A stretch of DNA of 64,000 nt from Azoarcus sp. L1K30 (lineage in GTDB: Bacteria > Pseudomonadota > Gammaproteobacteria > Burkholderiales > Rhodocyclaceae): assembly GCF_018122735.1 (NCBI RefSeq), contig NZ_JAGRRD010000001.1, forward strand, positions 34,706-98,705, written 5' to 3'. Under the pieces are notes generated by a model. That model was not told the DNA's origin and made no database searches. It saw only the letters and a list, made by a program, of their open reading frames with translations. Made by a program: the position numbers and the translations under genes. Shown piece by piece: positions 39,464 to 48,354 of the stretch; the stretch's first letter is position 1; each line of letters begins with the position of its first letter.

Positions 39464-40672
39464 TCAGTCCCCTGAGCGCTCGCGCGCGAGCCGTTGATTG
39501 ATGGTCGGCGCATTTCCGGTCGCGAATTCAATGACATCGCAGATTCCGTGCGCAATGCGCTCCGTGACACAGGGACCGAGCGGAATTTGCACGGTGTGCT
39601 CGCACAGCGCTTCGGTGACGGGGAGTGAAATAGGGCCTGCACTTTCAACATACGGCGACAGACGATGCACGCCGGGGTAAAAGTAGCGCCTTGCAAGGAT
39701 ATTCTCTCCGCGCAGCAACTCGACGAGAACGTCCCTTTCAATGGCGTCCGGATCGTTTGCCGTTTCGAGTACCGCGTACTGGAAATTGTGCGTGCCGTGG
39801 CCGCTGAAATCGCGGAGCCTGACGCCGCTCCAGTCTTGCGAGCGCGCGCGGTATATGTCGAAAATCGAACGGTTATGTTTGCAGTTCGAGTCATACTGGT
39901 CAAGCGAAAGCAGCGCCATTGCGGCTTGCGCTTCGCTCATCTTGCCGTTGATTCTGAGACCAACATTGGCAAATGTCTCGGCGTTGTGAAAGTTTCGTAT
40001 CGTACGTGCTCTCTTGGCGAGTTCATCGTCGTTCGTGGTCAAGCATCCTCCTTCGGCGCCGCTGATGATTTTCGTGGCATGAAAGGAGAAGGCTTCCATC
40101 TTTCCCAGATTGCCGATCATTCGCTCCCTGTGCGAGCAGCCAAAGGCATGCGCGGCATCGAAAAAAAGTACAAGTCCGCTTTCGTCGCAAAGTGACTGGA
40201 GTTGATCCGGGTCGCACGGTTGGCCCCACAAGTGCACACCCAGAACCGCAGAGGTCCTGGGGCCGATGTGTGGGGCGACCGTTGCGGCCGACAAGGTGTG
40301 TGTGTGCGGATCCACGTCGGCGAAAACCGGCTCCAGTCCAGCCCAGGTCAGCGCCTGGACGGTTCCGGGGAAGGTAAAGGCGGGAACGATGACCTCACCC
40401 CGCAGCTCGAGCGCGCGGGCGGCAACCATGAGTGCAATGGTACAGTTCGTCATGCAAATTGCATGGCGTACGCCAAGCGTATCCGCAATCCTGGACTCGA
40501 GACGGGCAACGAGTGGTCCATGATTGGTGTAGTAGCCCCGTTCGAAAATCCCGGAAAACATGCGTTCAAAGTCCTCCCAGGGCGGGAGGTTCACCTGGCC
40601 CACCGGGAGTTCTTCTTCGAAAGCAGGTTTTCCCCCGAAAATGGCGAGCTGCTCGAGTGTTGTCTTGATCAT
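39464..40672 (-). CDS. DegT/DnrJ/EryC1/StrS aminotransferase, copy B
   Basis: 402-residue PLP enzyme that transaminates keto sugars. It starts ...QLAIFGGKPAFEEELPVGQ, has GYYTNHGPLVARLE, CTIALMVAARAL, PAFTFPGTVQALTWAGLEPVFADVD, DAAHAFG, and the PLP lysine in FSFHATKIISGAEGG. Related to copy A but well diverged. Likely makes a 4-amino-4,6-dideoxy or 3-amino sugar; dTDP-4-keto-6-deoxy sugars from the rml operon are candidate substrates. Its start overlaps copy A by 4 bases. Confidence 0.93.
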   Translation of the reverse strand: MIKTTLEQLAIFGGKPAFEEELPVGQVNLPPWEDFERMFSGIFERGYYTNHGPLVARLESRIADTLGVRHAICMTNCTIALMVAARALELRGEVIVPAFTFPGTVQALTWAGLEPVFADVDPHTHTLSAATVAPHIGPRTSAVLGVHLWGQPCDPDQLQSLCDESGLVLFFDAAHAFGCSHRERMIGNLGKMEAFSFHATKIISGAEGGCLTTNDDELAKRARTIRNFHNAETFANVGLRINGKMSEAQAAMALLSLDQYDSNCKHNRSIFDIYRARSQDWSGVRLRDFSGHGTHNFQYAVLETANDPDAIERDVLVELLRGENILARRYFYPGVHRLSPYVESAGPISLPVTEALCEHTVQIPLGPCVTERIAHGICDVIEFATGNAPTINQRLARERSGD

Positions 40673-41871
40673 CTTGAGGTCCCAGCCGCGGCCAATGCAG
40701 ATGAAATGCTCTCTGCGTGGATGTACGCGAAATCGACGAGTGCAGCCAGCGTGTCGATGTCGTCACGGCTGAGGCTTTCTCCCGCCGGCATCTGCACGAT
40801 TTGCCCGGACAAGGCTTCTGCAACTGGCAGAGGCGCGTGGCTGGGGTTGTCCTGCAAGTGAAGAGGCGGGGCGTAGTACGGTCTTGCGAGTGCGCCCTCT
40901 GCGCGCAGGATCGAGACCAGCGTGTCGCGCGCCAATGGCCAGTCGGGCGCGATTTGCAGAAGGGGGAATTCGTGGTTGGTCTTGTTCTCGGTGGCGTACG
41001 GTATCCACGAGATACCGGGAATATCCGCGAACGACTCGCGATAAGCCTCGATGCGACTCCGGTTCCGCTCGATCAGCGCAGGCAGATCGTCAAGTGCGGC
41101 AAGGGCGCTGGCGGCGTGAAGTTCATTGAGCTTCGCATTCATTCCGAGGGTGTCTATCGAGGACTCACCCGTGAAGCCGAAGTTGCGCTTGCGTCGCAGC
41201 AAGTCTGCAAGGTTCTCGTCGTGCGTGGTGATGTATCCGCCTTCAAAGCCGTTAAGCAGTTTTGTCGCGTGCAGACTGAACACCTCGGCTCGACCGAATC
41301 CCCCGATTGGTGTGCCGGCATAGGTTGCACCAAGCCCATGGACCGAATCGAACAGAAGGGTGATTCCCCTGGCGCGACAGAGCGCTTCGAGCTCGTCTAT
41401 TGGGCAGGGGCTGTTGGCCTGGTGTACGCCGAGCAGCATGATCGTGTCCGCGGCCATCGCCGCGGAGGCCGTTTCGGCGGTCAGCGTGTGGGTATCGCGA
41501 TCGACGTCACAGAAGAGGGGCTCTTGTCCGGCCCATCTTACGATGTGCGGCAGGCCTGCATACGTGAAGGTGGGGATCACGACACTGCCAGTGCGGCCTG
41601 CAGCAATCGACTGGATCAATGCGATGAGCGCCAGTCCTGCATTTGCGTACGCAATGCAACAGGGCACGCGGTGAAAATCGGCGAGACGACGCTCGAGTAG
41701 CTGCACCATCGGTCCATTGTTGGACAGTCGGCGCTCGGCAAAGCATTTCCTGGCCAGCGCAAAGAACCTTGCCTGATTCGGCTGGGCAAGCTGGCCGATC
41801 GACTTGACCTGGGAAAAGAGGGGCTTGCCGCCAAACAGGGCGAGATCGGAAAGTGCATTCTTACCGGTCAT
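40669..41871 (-). CDS. DegT/DnrJ/EryC1/StrS aminotransferase, copy A
   Basis: About 400 residues from the ATG at 41871 (MTGKNALSDLALFGGKPLF), where the similarity to copy B begins; a much longer frame upstream is only the antisense-like read-through of the sulfotransferase gene. Motifs: NNGPMVQLLERRLADF, PTFTYAGLPHIVRWAGQEPLFCDVD, DSVHGLGATYAG, and the PLP lysine in FSLHATKLLNGFEGG. Overlaps the sulfotransferase gene by 11 bases. Two diverged paralogues suggest two amino sugars or two positions. Confidence 0.92.
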   Translation of the reverse strand: MTGKNALSDLALFGGKPLFSQVKSIGQLAQPNQARFFALARKCFAERRLSNNGPMVQLLERRLADFHRVPCCIAYANAGLALIALIQSIAAGRTGSVVIPTFTYAGLPHIVRWAGQEPLFCDVDRDTHTLTAETASAAMAADTIMLLGVHQANSPCPIDELEALCRARGITLLFDSVHGLGATYAGTPIGGFGRAEVFSLHATKLLNGFEGGYITTHDENLADLLRRKRNFGFTGESSIDTLGMNAKLNELHAASALAALDDLPALIERNRSRIEAYRESFADIPGISWIPYATENKTNHEFPLLQIAPDWPLARDTLVSILRAEGALARPYYAPPLHLQDNPSHAPLPVAEALSGQIVQMPAGESLSRDDIDTLAALVDFAYIHAESISSALAAAGTSR

Positions 41872-42688
41872 GAGCATGCTCGTCCGAGAGAAATGATGCG
41901 AGCCGGGTTCCGCGGAGTGCGCCGACGATCTCGGCACTGATGTCCGGATCAAGTTCGGATTTCCAGCGCGTTGAAACGCCGGGGTGTTTGAATACAGCGC
42001 GTGGATGATCCTTGTGCTCGGTGCGCGACTGAACAAGGAACGCTTCGGTCTGCGCGTGTACGTCCAGGCCGAGTGCGGGAAAAAGTCCTTTGATGCAGGC
42101 CGTCGGATCCTCGACGCAACGTTCGTATTCCAGAAGATGGAATCTGTCGGCGTATGTCGATTGAAGGTCTAGAAATAGATTGGCAACGCTTCTCCAGTCG
42201 TCGAACCCCCAGTACTCTCCCGGGGCGGTCTTCCTGCAGTGACCGCTTTTCCATTCGGTGCGAGGGTCGGCTCCGGACGGAAATTCGAGCGGATTGGTGA
42301 GCCATGAATGAATGGCTGCACGCGGGTCGCGCACGATCCCGACGACGTTGGCGGTCGGGACCAGTTCAAGGAGTCTGGGCAGCAGATGGTGAAAGCGCGT
42401 CGACTTGATGGTGAGTGTGGACGGTTGTGGATTTCTCTGCGCAAAGTTCGGTACCAGTGCTTCCTTGCGCAAGTACTCCTGATCCAGATAATCACTGTGG
42501 GTCGAGTAGGTCGCCTCGAGAAGACGATGCCATGCGTCGGCATCGCTGCGTTCATCGAGCGCGTTCTTGAAGTCGTACGAAAAGAGCGGGCACAGTTTGA
42601 ATCTGACGTCAGGGTTGGAGGCGAAGATCTGCCCGATCCAGTTGGTGCCCGAGCGGGGCATGCCGGCTATCCAGATGACCCTGTTCAT
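41861..42688 (-). CDS. Sulfotransferase-like protein B
   Basis: 275 residues with the 5'-phosphosulfate loop at the very N terminus (VIWIAGMPRSGTNWIGQIF) and the 3'-phosphate binding segment VVGIVRDPRAAIHSW, as in P-loop sulfotransferases that use PAPS. The middle LEYERCVEDP is also typical. The substrate cannot be read from sequence; the context suggests a sugar residue of the surface glycan. It overlaps the methyltransferase gene by 4 bases. Confidence 0.84.
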   Translation of the reverse strand: MNRVIWIAGMPRSGTNWIGQIFASNPDVRFKLCPLFSYDFKNALDERSDADAWHRLLEATYSTHSDYLDQEYLRKEALVPNFAQRNPQPSTLTIKSTRFHHLLPRLLELVPTANVVGIVRDPRAAIHSWLTNPLEFPSGADPRTEWKSGHCRKTAPGEYWGFDDWRSVANLFLDLQSTYADRFHLLEYERCVEDPTACIKGLFPALGLDVHAQTEAFLVQSRTEHKDHPRAVFKHPGVSTRWKSELDPDISAEIVGALRGTRLASFLSDEHAHDR

Positions 42689-43401
42689 TGAGAAGCCCTT
42701 TCCATTGGCGACAGGAGCGCATCGAAACGGTAATGTGAGGCGTGAAATTCAGCGGGCATCATGCTGATTTCGCATTGCCATCCGGAGGCTTCTGCCATTT
42801 CCGAAAACGCCCGCGCGGAATACCAGACGCCGATTGGGCTCAATGGCGAGTCAAGGTCGACATTGTCGGCACGATCTGAATTGAAGAACAGCGCGGCGCG
42901 ATCGCGGTCCGGAATATTGCCGATCATCACGCGCTGGAGCGTCGGCAGGTTTTCGCGCAAGGCTGAAAGCAGCGCGCCGGCACGTTCGCGGGAGAAATAC
43001 TGGAGCGAGCCATAACAGACCGCCTTCGTAAAGCCAGCGTTTTCCGGCGTGCTCAGAAGGTAGCTGAGGGCTTCGGAAACGATGTAGCGGTCCCGCCCGT
43101 CGCCCGCGAATCGGGTGTTTGCAATCTCGATCAAGTGCGGTGACGCGTCGACGCCCACACCTTGCGTGCATTGACGAAACCACTGCGTGGAAAGCGCCCC
43201 GTTTCCACAGCACAGATCGAGGAGGGTGTCGGACTTGTCGAGTGCCAGTTGCGTCGACACCCGGTTGATGATCATGGCGATTTGCGCGTCGGGCAACGGT
43301 TTGCCATTTACCGTCCGCTTGACCTGCCCCCAGAGATCATCGTCGCTGCATGCGCGCGCGTGAGCATCGTAGCTGTTGTTTTCGGGCATGAACCTTGTCA
43401 T
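42685..43401 (-). CDS. Class I SAM-dependent methyltransferase
   Basis: About 238 residues. Motif I LLDLCCGNGALSTQWF, followed by GVGVDASPHLIEIAN and the post-motif region KAVCYGSLQYFSRERAGALLSAL. Likely an O- or N-methyltransferase for a glycan sugar. The ATG at 43401 (GGGA seven bases upstream) is preferred; a GTG at 43431 would overlap the preceding gene by 11 bases, which other genes in this operon also do, so the start is open. Confidence 0.84.
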   Translation of the reverse strand: MTRFMPENNSYDAHARACSDDDLWGQVKRTVNGKPLPDAQIAMIINRVSTQLALDKSDTLLDLCCGNGALSTQWFRQCTQGVGVDASPHLIEIANTRFAGDGRDRYIVSEALSYLLSTPENAGFTKAVCYGSLQYFSRERAGALLSALRENLPTLQRVMIGNIPDRDRAALFFNSDRADNVDLDSPLSPIGVWYSARAFSEMAEASGWQCEISMMPAEFHASHYRFDALLSPMERASQ

Positions 43402-43420
43402 CGCAATTCCCGTTCCGACA

Positions 43421-44509
43421 CTATTGGTCACCGGGCTTGGTCATGAGTATCCAGGAGAGGATGAGACTCAGCTTCTCCACGCTCAGGACAACCGGCTGAC
43501 ACGGTTTGCTCGTATGGCGCTGCGTTTCCCCGGCAAAGAGGGTATCCCTGCCGAAGTATCGTGCTGCAACATGCCTGTTACCCTCCTCGTAACGTTCCTG
43601 CACCCATGTTCTTGTTTCGTGAGTGTGCAGTGGTGCGTCTTCCAGCAAGGATGTCGATGCCATGGACGACAGCGCAATCAGCTGCTTGTGAAAGCGTCGC
43701 TTCTCGATGGTGCCGATGGGCAGCTGGTTGATCGTGCGCTGAAACTCTAGCAGATCGCGGATGAGTCGTTGATTCGGGCGTTCCGCGGCATAGGTCAGGC
43801 TGCTGTCGTCCAGGCCGAGAATCCCGGCAAAGTCGCGTCTGACATCCAGCTCGGTCTGCGCTTCGTCCGGATATATCCGGATGATGAGGTGCTCTGGCGT
43901 GAAGGCGTCCGCCCAACGGGTAATGCGGGATTCATAATCCCACAGCGTGTCGTAATCGATGATGCTCTGCTCGAAGCTGCCGGAATATCCCTGTGCTTTG
44001 ACGATCTGGTTGTACCAGGATTCAACCACGCGCTCCTGGGGTCGGACATACAGCACAACCACGGTGTCTGCCGCCCTGTGACCAAGGGTGGCGAGGGCGC
44101 CACGGACAGCGATCGGATCCGTCAGCCAATAGAAGTTCTCGCTGCTGAGAACAAGCTTTGCAGGTTCGGGGGCGAGCCGTGTTTCAGCCACAACGGCTTC
44201 GATGAGTTGATCGAGCGTGCGATCCTGCGGTGTGGCCCAGTCGGGGTAGCCGCCCGAAAGAAGCAGCGCCAGATCATGGTGTCCGAATCCACGTTCAATG
44301 GACGCGGGGTAGAGGAACCCATGTGCCGCAAGCGACGCCCGGTTGTCGACCAGAAATCGCTCGATTGCAGTCGACCCCGTCTTTGGCGCGCCGATGTGAA
44401 GCACGCAAGTTGCATTTTCAACGAGCGCGCGCTGGCGAATCGGATGGGCATCCTGTGCGGGTGGTTGAAGCGGTTCTTGAATGGTCACTCCAGCGTTTCC
44501 GAAAAGCAC
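43421..44509 (-). CDS. Sulfotransferase-like protein A
   Basis: 362 residues. P-loop CVLHIGAPKTGSTAIERFLVDN (about 35-56) is the 5'-PSB type loop, and VVVLYVRPQERVVESWYNQIVK fits the 3'-PB region. First gene of the operon. GTG at 44509 or GTG at 44488 could be the start; the fold begins near residue 33. Having two unlike sulfotransferase-type proteins in one operon is unusual and suggests sulfated glycan. No adenylylsulfate kinase gene is seen in the window. Confidence 0.82.
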   Translation of the reverse strand: MLFGNAGVTIQEPLQPPAQDAHPIRQRALVENATCVLHIGAPKTGSTAIERFLVDNRASLAAHGFLYPASIERGFGHHDLALLLSGGYPDWATPQDRTLDQLIEAVVAETRLAPEPAKLVLSSENFYWLTDPIAVRGALATLGHRAADTVVVLYVRPQERVVESWYNQIVKAQGYSGSFEQSIIDYDTLWDYESRITRWADAFTPEHLIIRIYPDEAQTELDVRRDFAGILGLDDSSLTYAAERPNQRLIRDLLEFQRTINQLPIGTIEKRRFHKQLIALSSMASTSLLEDAPLHTHETRTWVQERYEEGNRHVAARYFGRDTLFAGETQRHTSKPCQPVVLSVEKLSLILSWILMTKPGDQ

Positions 44510-44768
44510 GACGGGCTAAGCGTCGGCCCTTCCGAGCGACTGTTGTTCAATTCAACCATCGCATTGGGCCAAGTGCGACTTTACTCGCGATTGGCCGGGT
44601 CTGATTCCTCAATCAAGGCCGTAATTCATGGTCATTTCTGCCCGGAAGGGGGGGTAAGCCTCAACGGAGGGCTATACCCACCTACGACCATGAGCGGAAC
44701 TGGCCGTTCTCGTTCTTGTGGCAGTAAACGCTTCCGGAAGGTTGGCCGGGAACGGGAGACCTGGTCGT
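44510..44768. other. Gene-free junction between glycan operon and purine importer
   Basis: 259 bases with no recognised gene. It must hold the promoter of the glycan operon: on the minus strand TAAAGTCG, 12 bases, TGCGATGG (plus-strand 44568-44595 region) is a poor sigma-28 resemblance and nothing else is clear. The stretch at about 44640-44768 looks different from typical leader DNA (no ribosome site, several short frames) and could be a remnant at a rearrangement point, but no transposase motif was identified. Confidence 0.4.
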
Positions 44769-45701
44769 TCAGCCCTCGGCCCTGAACGGCTTTCCCAGCG
44801 ACATCGGCGAATTGAGCCGGATGGTATTCACGTTGCGCGAGATCACCACCAGCACGATGATCGTGGCCCAGTAGGGCAGCGACGACAGGAACTGCGCGGG
44901 GAAATCGATCTGCATGCCCGAGCCCTGAATGAAGAGCTGGGTGATCATGACGCCGCCGAAGAGGTAGGCGCCGACCAGCACCCGCAGCGGACGCCAGGTG
45001 GCGAACACGACCAGAGCGAGGGCGATCCAGCCGCGGCCGGCGACCATGCCTTCGACCCACATCGGGGTGTAGAACACCGACAGGAAGGCGCCGCCGATGC
45101 CGGCCATGGCGCCGCCGAACAGCACTGCAAGGTAGCGGATGAGGATGACCGGATGGCCGATGGCGTGGGCCGAGGCGGGCGATTCGCCCACCGCACGCAG
45201 GATCAGGCCGGCGCGGCTGCGGTAGAGGAACCACACCACCGCCCAGAACATCGCCCACGAGAGATAGACCAGGGCCTGCTGGTTATAGAGCGCCTCGCCG
45301 ATCAGTGGCAGGTCGGCAATGAAGGGGATGCGGATCGGCGGTACGGCGGGCAAGGCGATGGATTCGAAGGGCTTGCCGATGAAGGCCGACAGACCGACGC
45401 CGAAGATGGCCAGCGCCAGTCCGGAGGCCACCTGGTTGGCCTGCAGGGTCAGCGTGAGTAGGCCGAAGATCAGCGATACGGCCATGCCCGCGCCCATGCC
45501 GGCGAGCACGCCCAGCCAAGGGTTGCCGCTGTGGTGGGTGACGGCGAAGGCGGCCACTGCGCCCATGGCCATCATGCCTTCGGCGCCAAGGTTGAGCACC
45601 CCGGCCTTTTCATTGACCAGCAGCCCGAGCGACACGATGATCAGCGGGGTGCCGGCCACGACGGTGGCAAACAGCATCGAAGTGAAGAGCGAAGCGTCCA
45701 T
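44769..45701 (-). CDS. BMP-type ABC transporter permease 2
   Basis: 310 residues, about eight to ten hydrophobic segments, with the BPD_transp_2 family pattern (GTPLIIVSLGLLVNEKAGVLNLGAEGMMAMGAVAAF, and GAGMAVSLIFGLLTLTLQANQVASGLALAIFGVGLSAF). Corresponds to the second permease of nucleoside importers such as NupNOPQ/PnrA systems. Nine bases downstream of permease 1. The matching binding protein is not next to it but at 10900-11988. Confidence 0.93.
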   Translation of the reverse strand: MDASLFTSMLFATVVAGTPLIIVSLGLLVNEKAGVLNLGAEGMMAMGAVAAFAVTHHSGNPWLGVLAGMGAGMAVSLIFGLLTLTLQANQVASGLALAIFGVGLSAFIGKPFESIALPAVPPIRIPFIADLPLIGEALYNQQALVYLSWAMFWAVVWFLYRSRAGLILRAVGESPASAHAIGHPVILIRYLAVLFGGAMAGIGGAFLSVFYTPMWVEGMVAGRGWIALALVVFATWRPLRVLVGAYLFGGVMITQLFIQGSGMQIDFPAQFLSSLPYWATIIVLVVISRNVNTIRLNSPMSLGKPFRAEG

Positions 45702-45710
45702 GATCGGCCC

Positions 45711-46775
45711 TCAGGCGGTGACGCGGCCGAATCTCAGCCGATAGTGGATGAAGACGTCGGAGCCCAGCAGGAAGAACAGCAGCAGGCCCTGGAACACGAG
45801 CGAGATGGAGCTGGGCAGGTTCATGTATTGCTGTACTTGCTCACCGCCGATGTAGAGCAGCGCCATCAGCAGGCTGGCGAGCAGGATGCCGAAGGGGTTG
45901 AGGCGGCCGACGAAGGCCACGATGATGGCGGCAAAACCATAACCCAGACTGACCTTGTCGGTGAGCTGCCCCATGGGACCGGCCACTTCGCTCATGCCGG
46001 CGATGCCCGCTGCGGCGCCGCCGGTGAGCAGGCCGATCCAGATCATCCGGTTGGCCGAGAAGCCGGCATAACGCGCGGCCTCGGCCGCTTCGCCCGCCAC
46101 CCGCATCTTGAAACCGGTGTAGCTGCGGTTCATGAAGGCATAGCCGGCCACGAGCGCAGCCAGTGCCATCAGGAAGCCTGCGTGCAGACGTGTGCCCTCG
46201 ATCAGGATCGGCAGCAGGGCGTGGTCCGCAAACATGGCTGTCTGCGGAAAGTTGAACCCGTCGGGGTCTTTCCACGGGCCGAACACGAGCCACGACACGA
46301 ACAGCTGCGCCACGTAGACCAGCATCAGCGACACCAGAATCTCGTTGGCGTTGAACTTCGTCTTCAGCAGGGCGGGGACGGCGGCCCAGGCCGCGCCTGC
46401 GGCCGCACCTGCGAGCACCATTGCGGGCAGCACGAGGCTGCTGTCGGACTCCTGAAAGTACAGCGCCACGCCGGTGGCGCCGACGGTGCCGAGCATGAAC
46501 TGGCCTTCGGCGCCGATGTTCCACACGTTGGCGCGAAAGCCCACGGCAAGGCCGATGGCGCACAACATCAGCGGCGTGGCCTTGAGCAGCAGTTCGGACA
46601 CACCATAGAGGTCCTTGACCGGGCTGACGAGGAACAGGCGCAAGCCTTCGACCGGGTCCTTGCCGAGGGCGGAGAACACGGCGATGCCGGCCACCAGCGT
46701 GAGCAGGGTTGCCAGCACCGGCGACAGGTAACTCATCAGGCGCGAGGCCTCCGCGCGGGGTTCAAGCCTGAGCAT
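45711..46775 (-). CDS. BMP-type ABC transporter permease 1
   Basis: 354 residues. BPD_transp_2 family with AIGLAVGFRANVWNIGAEGQFMLG, LKTKFNANEILVSLMLVYVAQL and GLLTGGAAAGIAGMSEVAGPMGQL. The ATG at 46775 has GGGGAG seven bases upstream and overlaps the ATPase stop by 14 bases. Acts with permease 2 and the duplicated ATPase in purine nucleoside or base import (inferred from family and xdh neighbours). Confidence 0.93.
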   Translation of the reverse strand: MLRLEPRAEASRLMSYLSPVLATLLTLVAGIAVFSALGKDPVEGLRLFLVSPVKDLYGVSELLLKATPLMLCAIGLAVGFRANVWNIGAEGQFMLGTVGATGVALYFQESDSSLVLPAMVLAGAAAGAAWAAVPALLKTKFNANEILVSLMLVYVAQLFVSWLVFGPWKDPDGFNFPQTAMFADHALLPILIEGTRLHAGFLMALAALVAGYAFMNRSYTGFKMRVAGEAAEAARYAGFSANRMIWIGLLTGGAAAGIAGMSEVAGPMGQLTDKVSLGYGFAAIIVAFVGRLNPFGILLASLLMALLYIGGEQVQQYMNLPSSISLVFQGLLLFFLLGSDVFIHYRLRFGRVTA

Positions 46776-48354
46776 GGGCAAGCTCCCCGGTCTGTTCGGA
46801 CTGTTGCGCAGCAAGGTCGGAACCCGGCCACAGGCCGCTCATCCACACGCCGATGTCTTCCACGGAGGTTTCCGCCGTGGGGCGGACCGGTGACAGCCGG
46901 CCTTTGGCGATAACCGCGATGCGGTCGCAGATCTCGAACAATTCGTCCAGCTCCTCGGAGATGACCAGTACCGCACAGCCGCGGTTGCGCAGGTCGATGA
47001 TCGATTGGCGGATGAAGGCGGCGGCGCCGACATCGACGCCCCAGGTCGGTTGGGCGCAAACCAGCAGTTTGGGGGCCTGCAGGATCTCGCGACCCATGAT
47101 GAATTTCTGCAGGTTGCCGCCGGACAGCGATTTTGCCGGCGAGGGCGGACCACCGCACTTGACGCTGAAAGACTGGATGCAGTTCTGCGCGAAGTCGCGT
47201 GCGCGGCTGAAGGCCAGAAACCCGCCGCTGACGAAGTGCTGCGATTTTGCTGCCGTCAGAATGGCGTTGTCGGCCAACGACATGGTGGGCACTGCGCCGC
47301 GGCCGAGGCGCTCCTCGGGAACGAAGCACATGCCGAGCTTGCGCCGCTGGCCCGGGTTCATGCGACCGGCCTCGGTACCGAGGATCTGTACCGGGAATTT
47401 CTCCGCGAGGGGCTCTTCGCCCGAAATCGCGCGCAGCAGTTCCTGCTGTCCATTGCCCGACACGCCGGCGATGCCGACGATTTCCCCCGCGCGAACGTCG
47501 AGATGAATATCGCGCAGGTCGGTGGCAAAGGGGTCGGGCGTGGCATGCGACAGGCCCGCCAGGCGCAGGCGCACTTCGTCACTGGCATGGCTGGCGCCGT
47601 GTTCGCACACCGGCAGGTCCTTGCCGATCATCAGCCGTGCCATCGATTCCGGCGTTTCCTCGCCCGGGCGGCAGTGACCGGTGACACGGCCGCCGCGCAG
47701 TACCGTGGCGCTGTGGCACAGCTCCTTGATCTCGTCGAGCTTGTGGCTGATGTAGAGGATGGAACAGCCCTCGGCGGCGAGCTGGCGCAGGGTCTCGAAC
47801 AACTTGCGCACGGCCTGCGGCGTCAGCACCGAGGTGGGTTCGTCCATGATGAGCAAACGCGGGTTCTGCAGCAGGCAGCGCACGATTTCCACCCGCTGGC
47901 GTTCGCCTACCGACAGTGCATGCACATGGCGGCGCGGATCGACCGGCAGGCCGTAGCGCTTCGAGACCTCCTCGATGCGCTGCGCCAGTTCGCCAAGGTC
48001 GGGTTTGCCGGGCAAGGCAAGGGCGACGTTCTCGACCACAGTCAGGGTCTCGAACAGCGAGAAGTGCTGGAACACCATGCCGATGCCCAGTTCGCGCGCA
48101 TGGGCGGGGCTCTCGACGGTGACCGTCTTGCCTTCCCACTGCATCTCGCCGGCGCTGGGGCGGGTGACGCCGTAGATGATCTTCATCAGCGTCGACTTGC
48201 CCGCGCCGTTCTCGCCGAGCACGGCATGGATCTCGCCCGGCGCCACTTCGAGGTTGACGTTGTCGTTGGCGACGACGGTGGGGTACACCTTGCGGATGTT
48301 GCTCAATACGAGGCGCGGCGCAGTCTGTGCGGGTGTCGGAGTCGGCTGGGTCAT
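46762..48354 (-). CDS. BMP-type ABC transporter duplicated ATPase
   Basis: 530 residues with two ABC domains, as in nucleoside and sugar importers. Domain 1: Walker A GENGAGKSTLMK, signature LSVGERQRVEIVR, Walker B LLIMDEPTSVLTPQ. Domain 2: degenerate Walker A GVSGNGQQELL, signature SLSGGNLQKFIMGREI, ending DVGAAAFIRQSII. Start ATG 48354 makes a 4-base overlap with the xdhC stop, so the longer reading frame upstream is a shadow of xdhC. Confidence 0.94.
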   Translation of the reverse strand: MTQPTPTPAQTAPRLVLSNIRKVYPTVVANDNVNLEVAPGEIHAVLGENGAGKSTLMKIIYGVTRPSAGEMQWEGKTVTVESPAHARELGIGMVFQHFSLFETLTVVENVALALPGKPDLGELAQRIEEVSKRYGLPVDPRRHVHALSVGERQRVEIVRCLLQNPRLLIMDEPTSVLTPQAVRKLFETLRQLAAEGCSILYISHKLDEIKELCHSATVLRGGRVTGHCRPGEETPESMARLMIGKDLPVCEHGASHASDEVRLRLAGLSHATPDPFATDLRDIHLDVRAGEIVGIAGVSGNGQQELLRAISGEEPLAEKFPVQILGTEAGRMNPGQRRKLGMCFVPEERLGRGAVPTMSLADNAILTAAKSQHFVSGGFLAFSRARDFAQNCIQSFSVKCGGPPSPAKSLSGGNLQKFIMGREILQAPKLLVCAQPTWGVDVGAAAFIRQSIIDLRNRGCAVLVISEELDELFEICDRIAVIAKGRLSPVRPTAETSVEDIGVWMSGLWPGSDLAAQQSEQTGELAHAQA

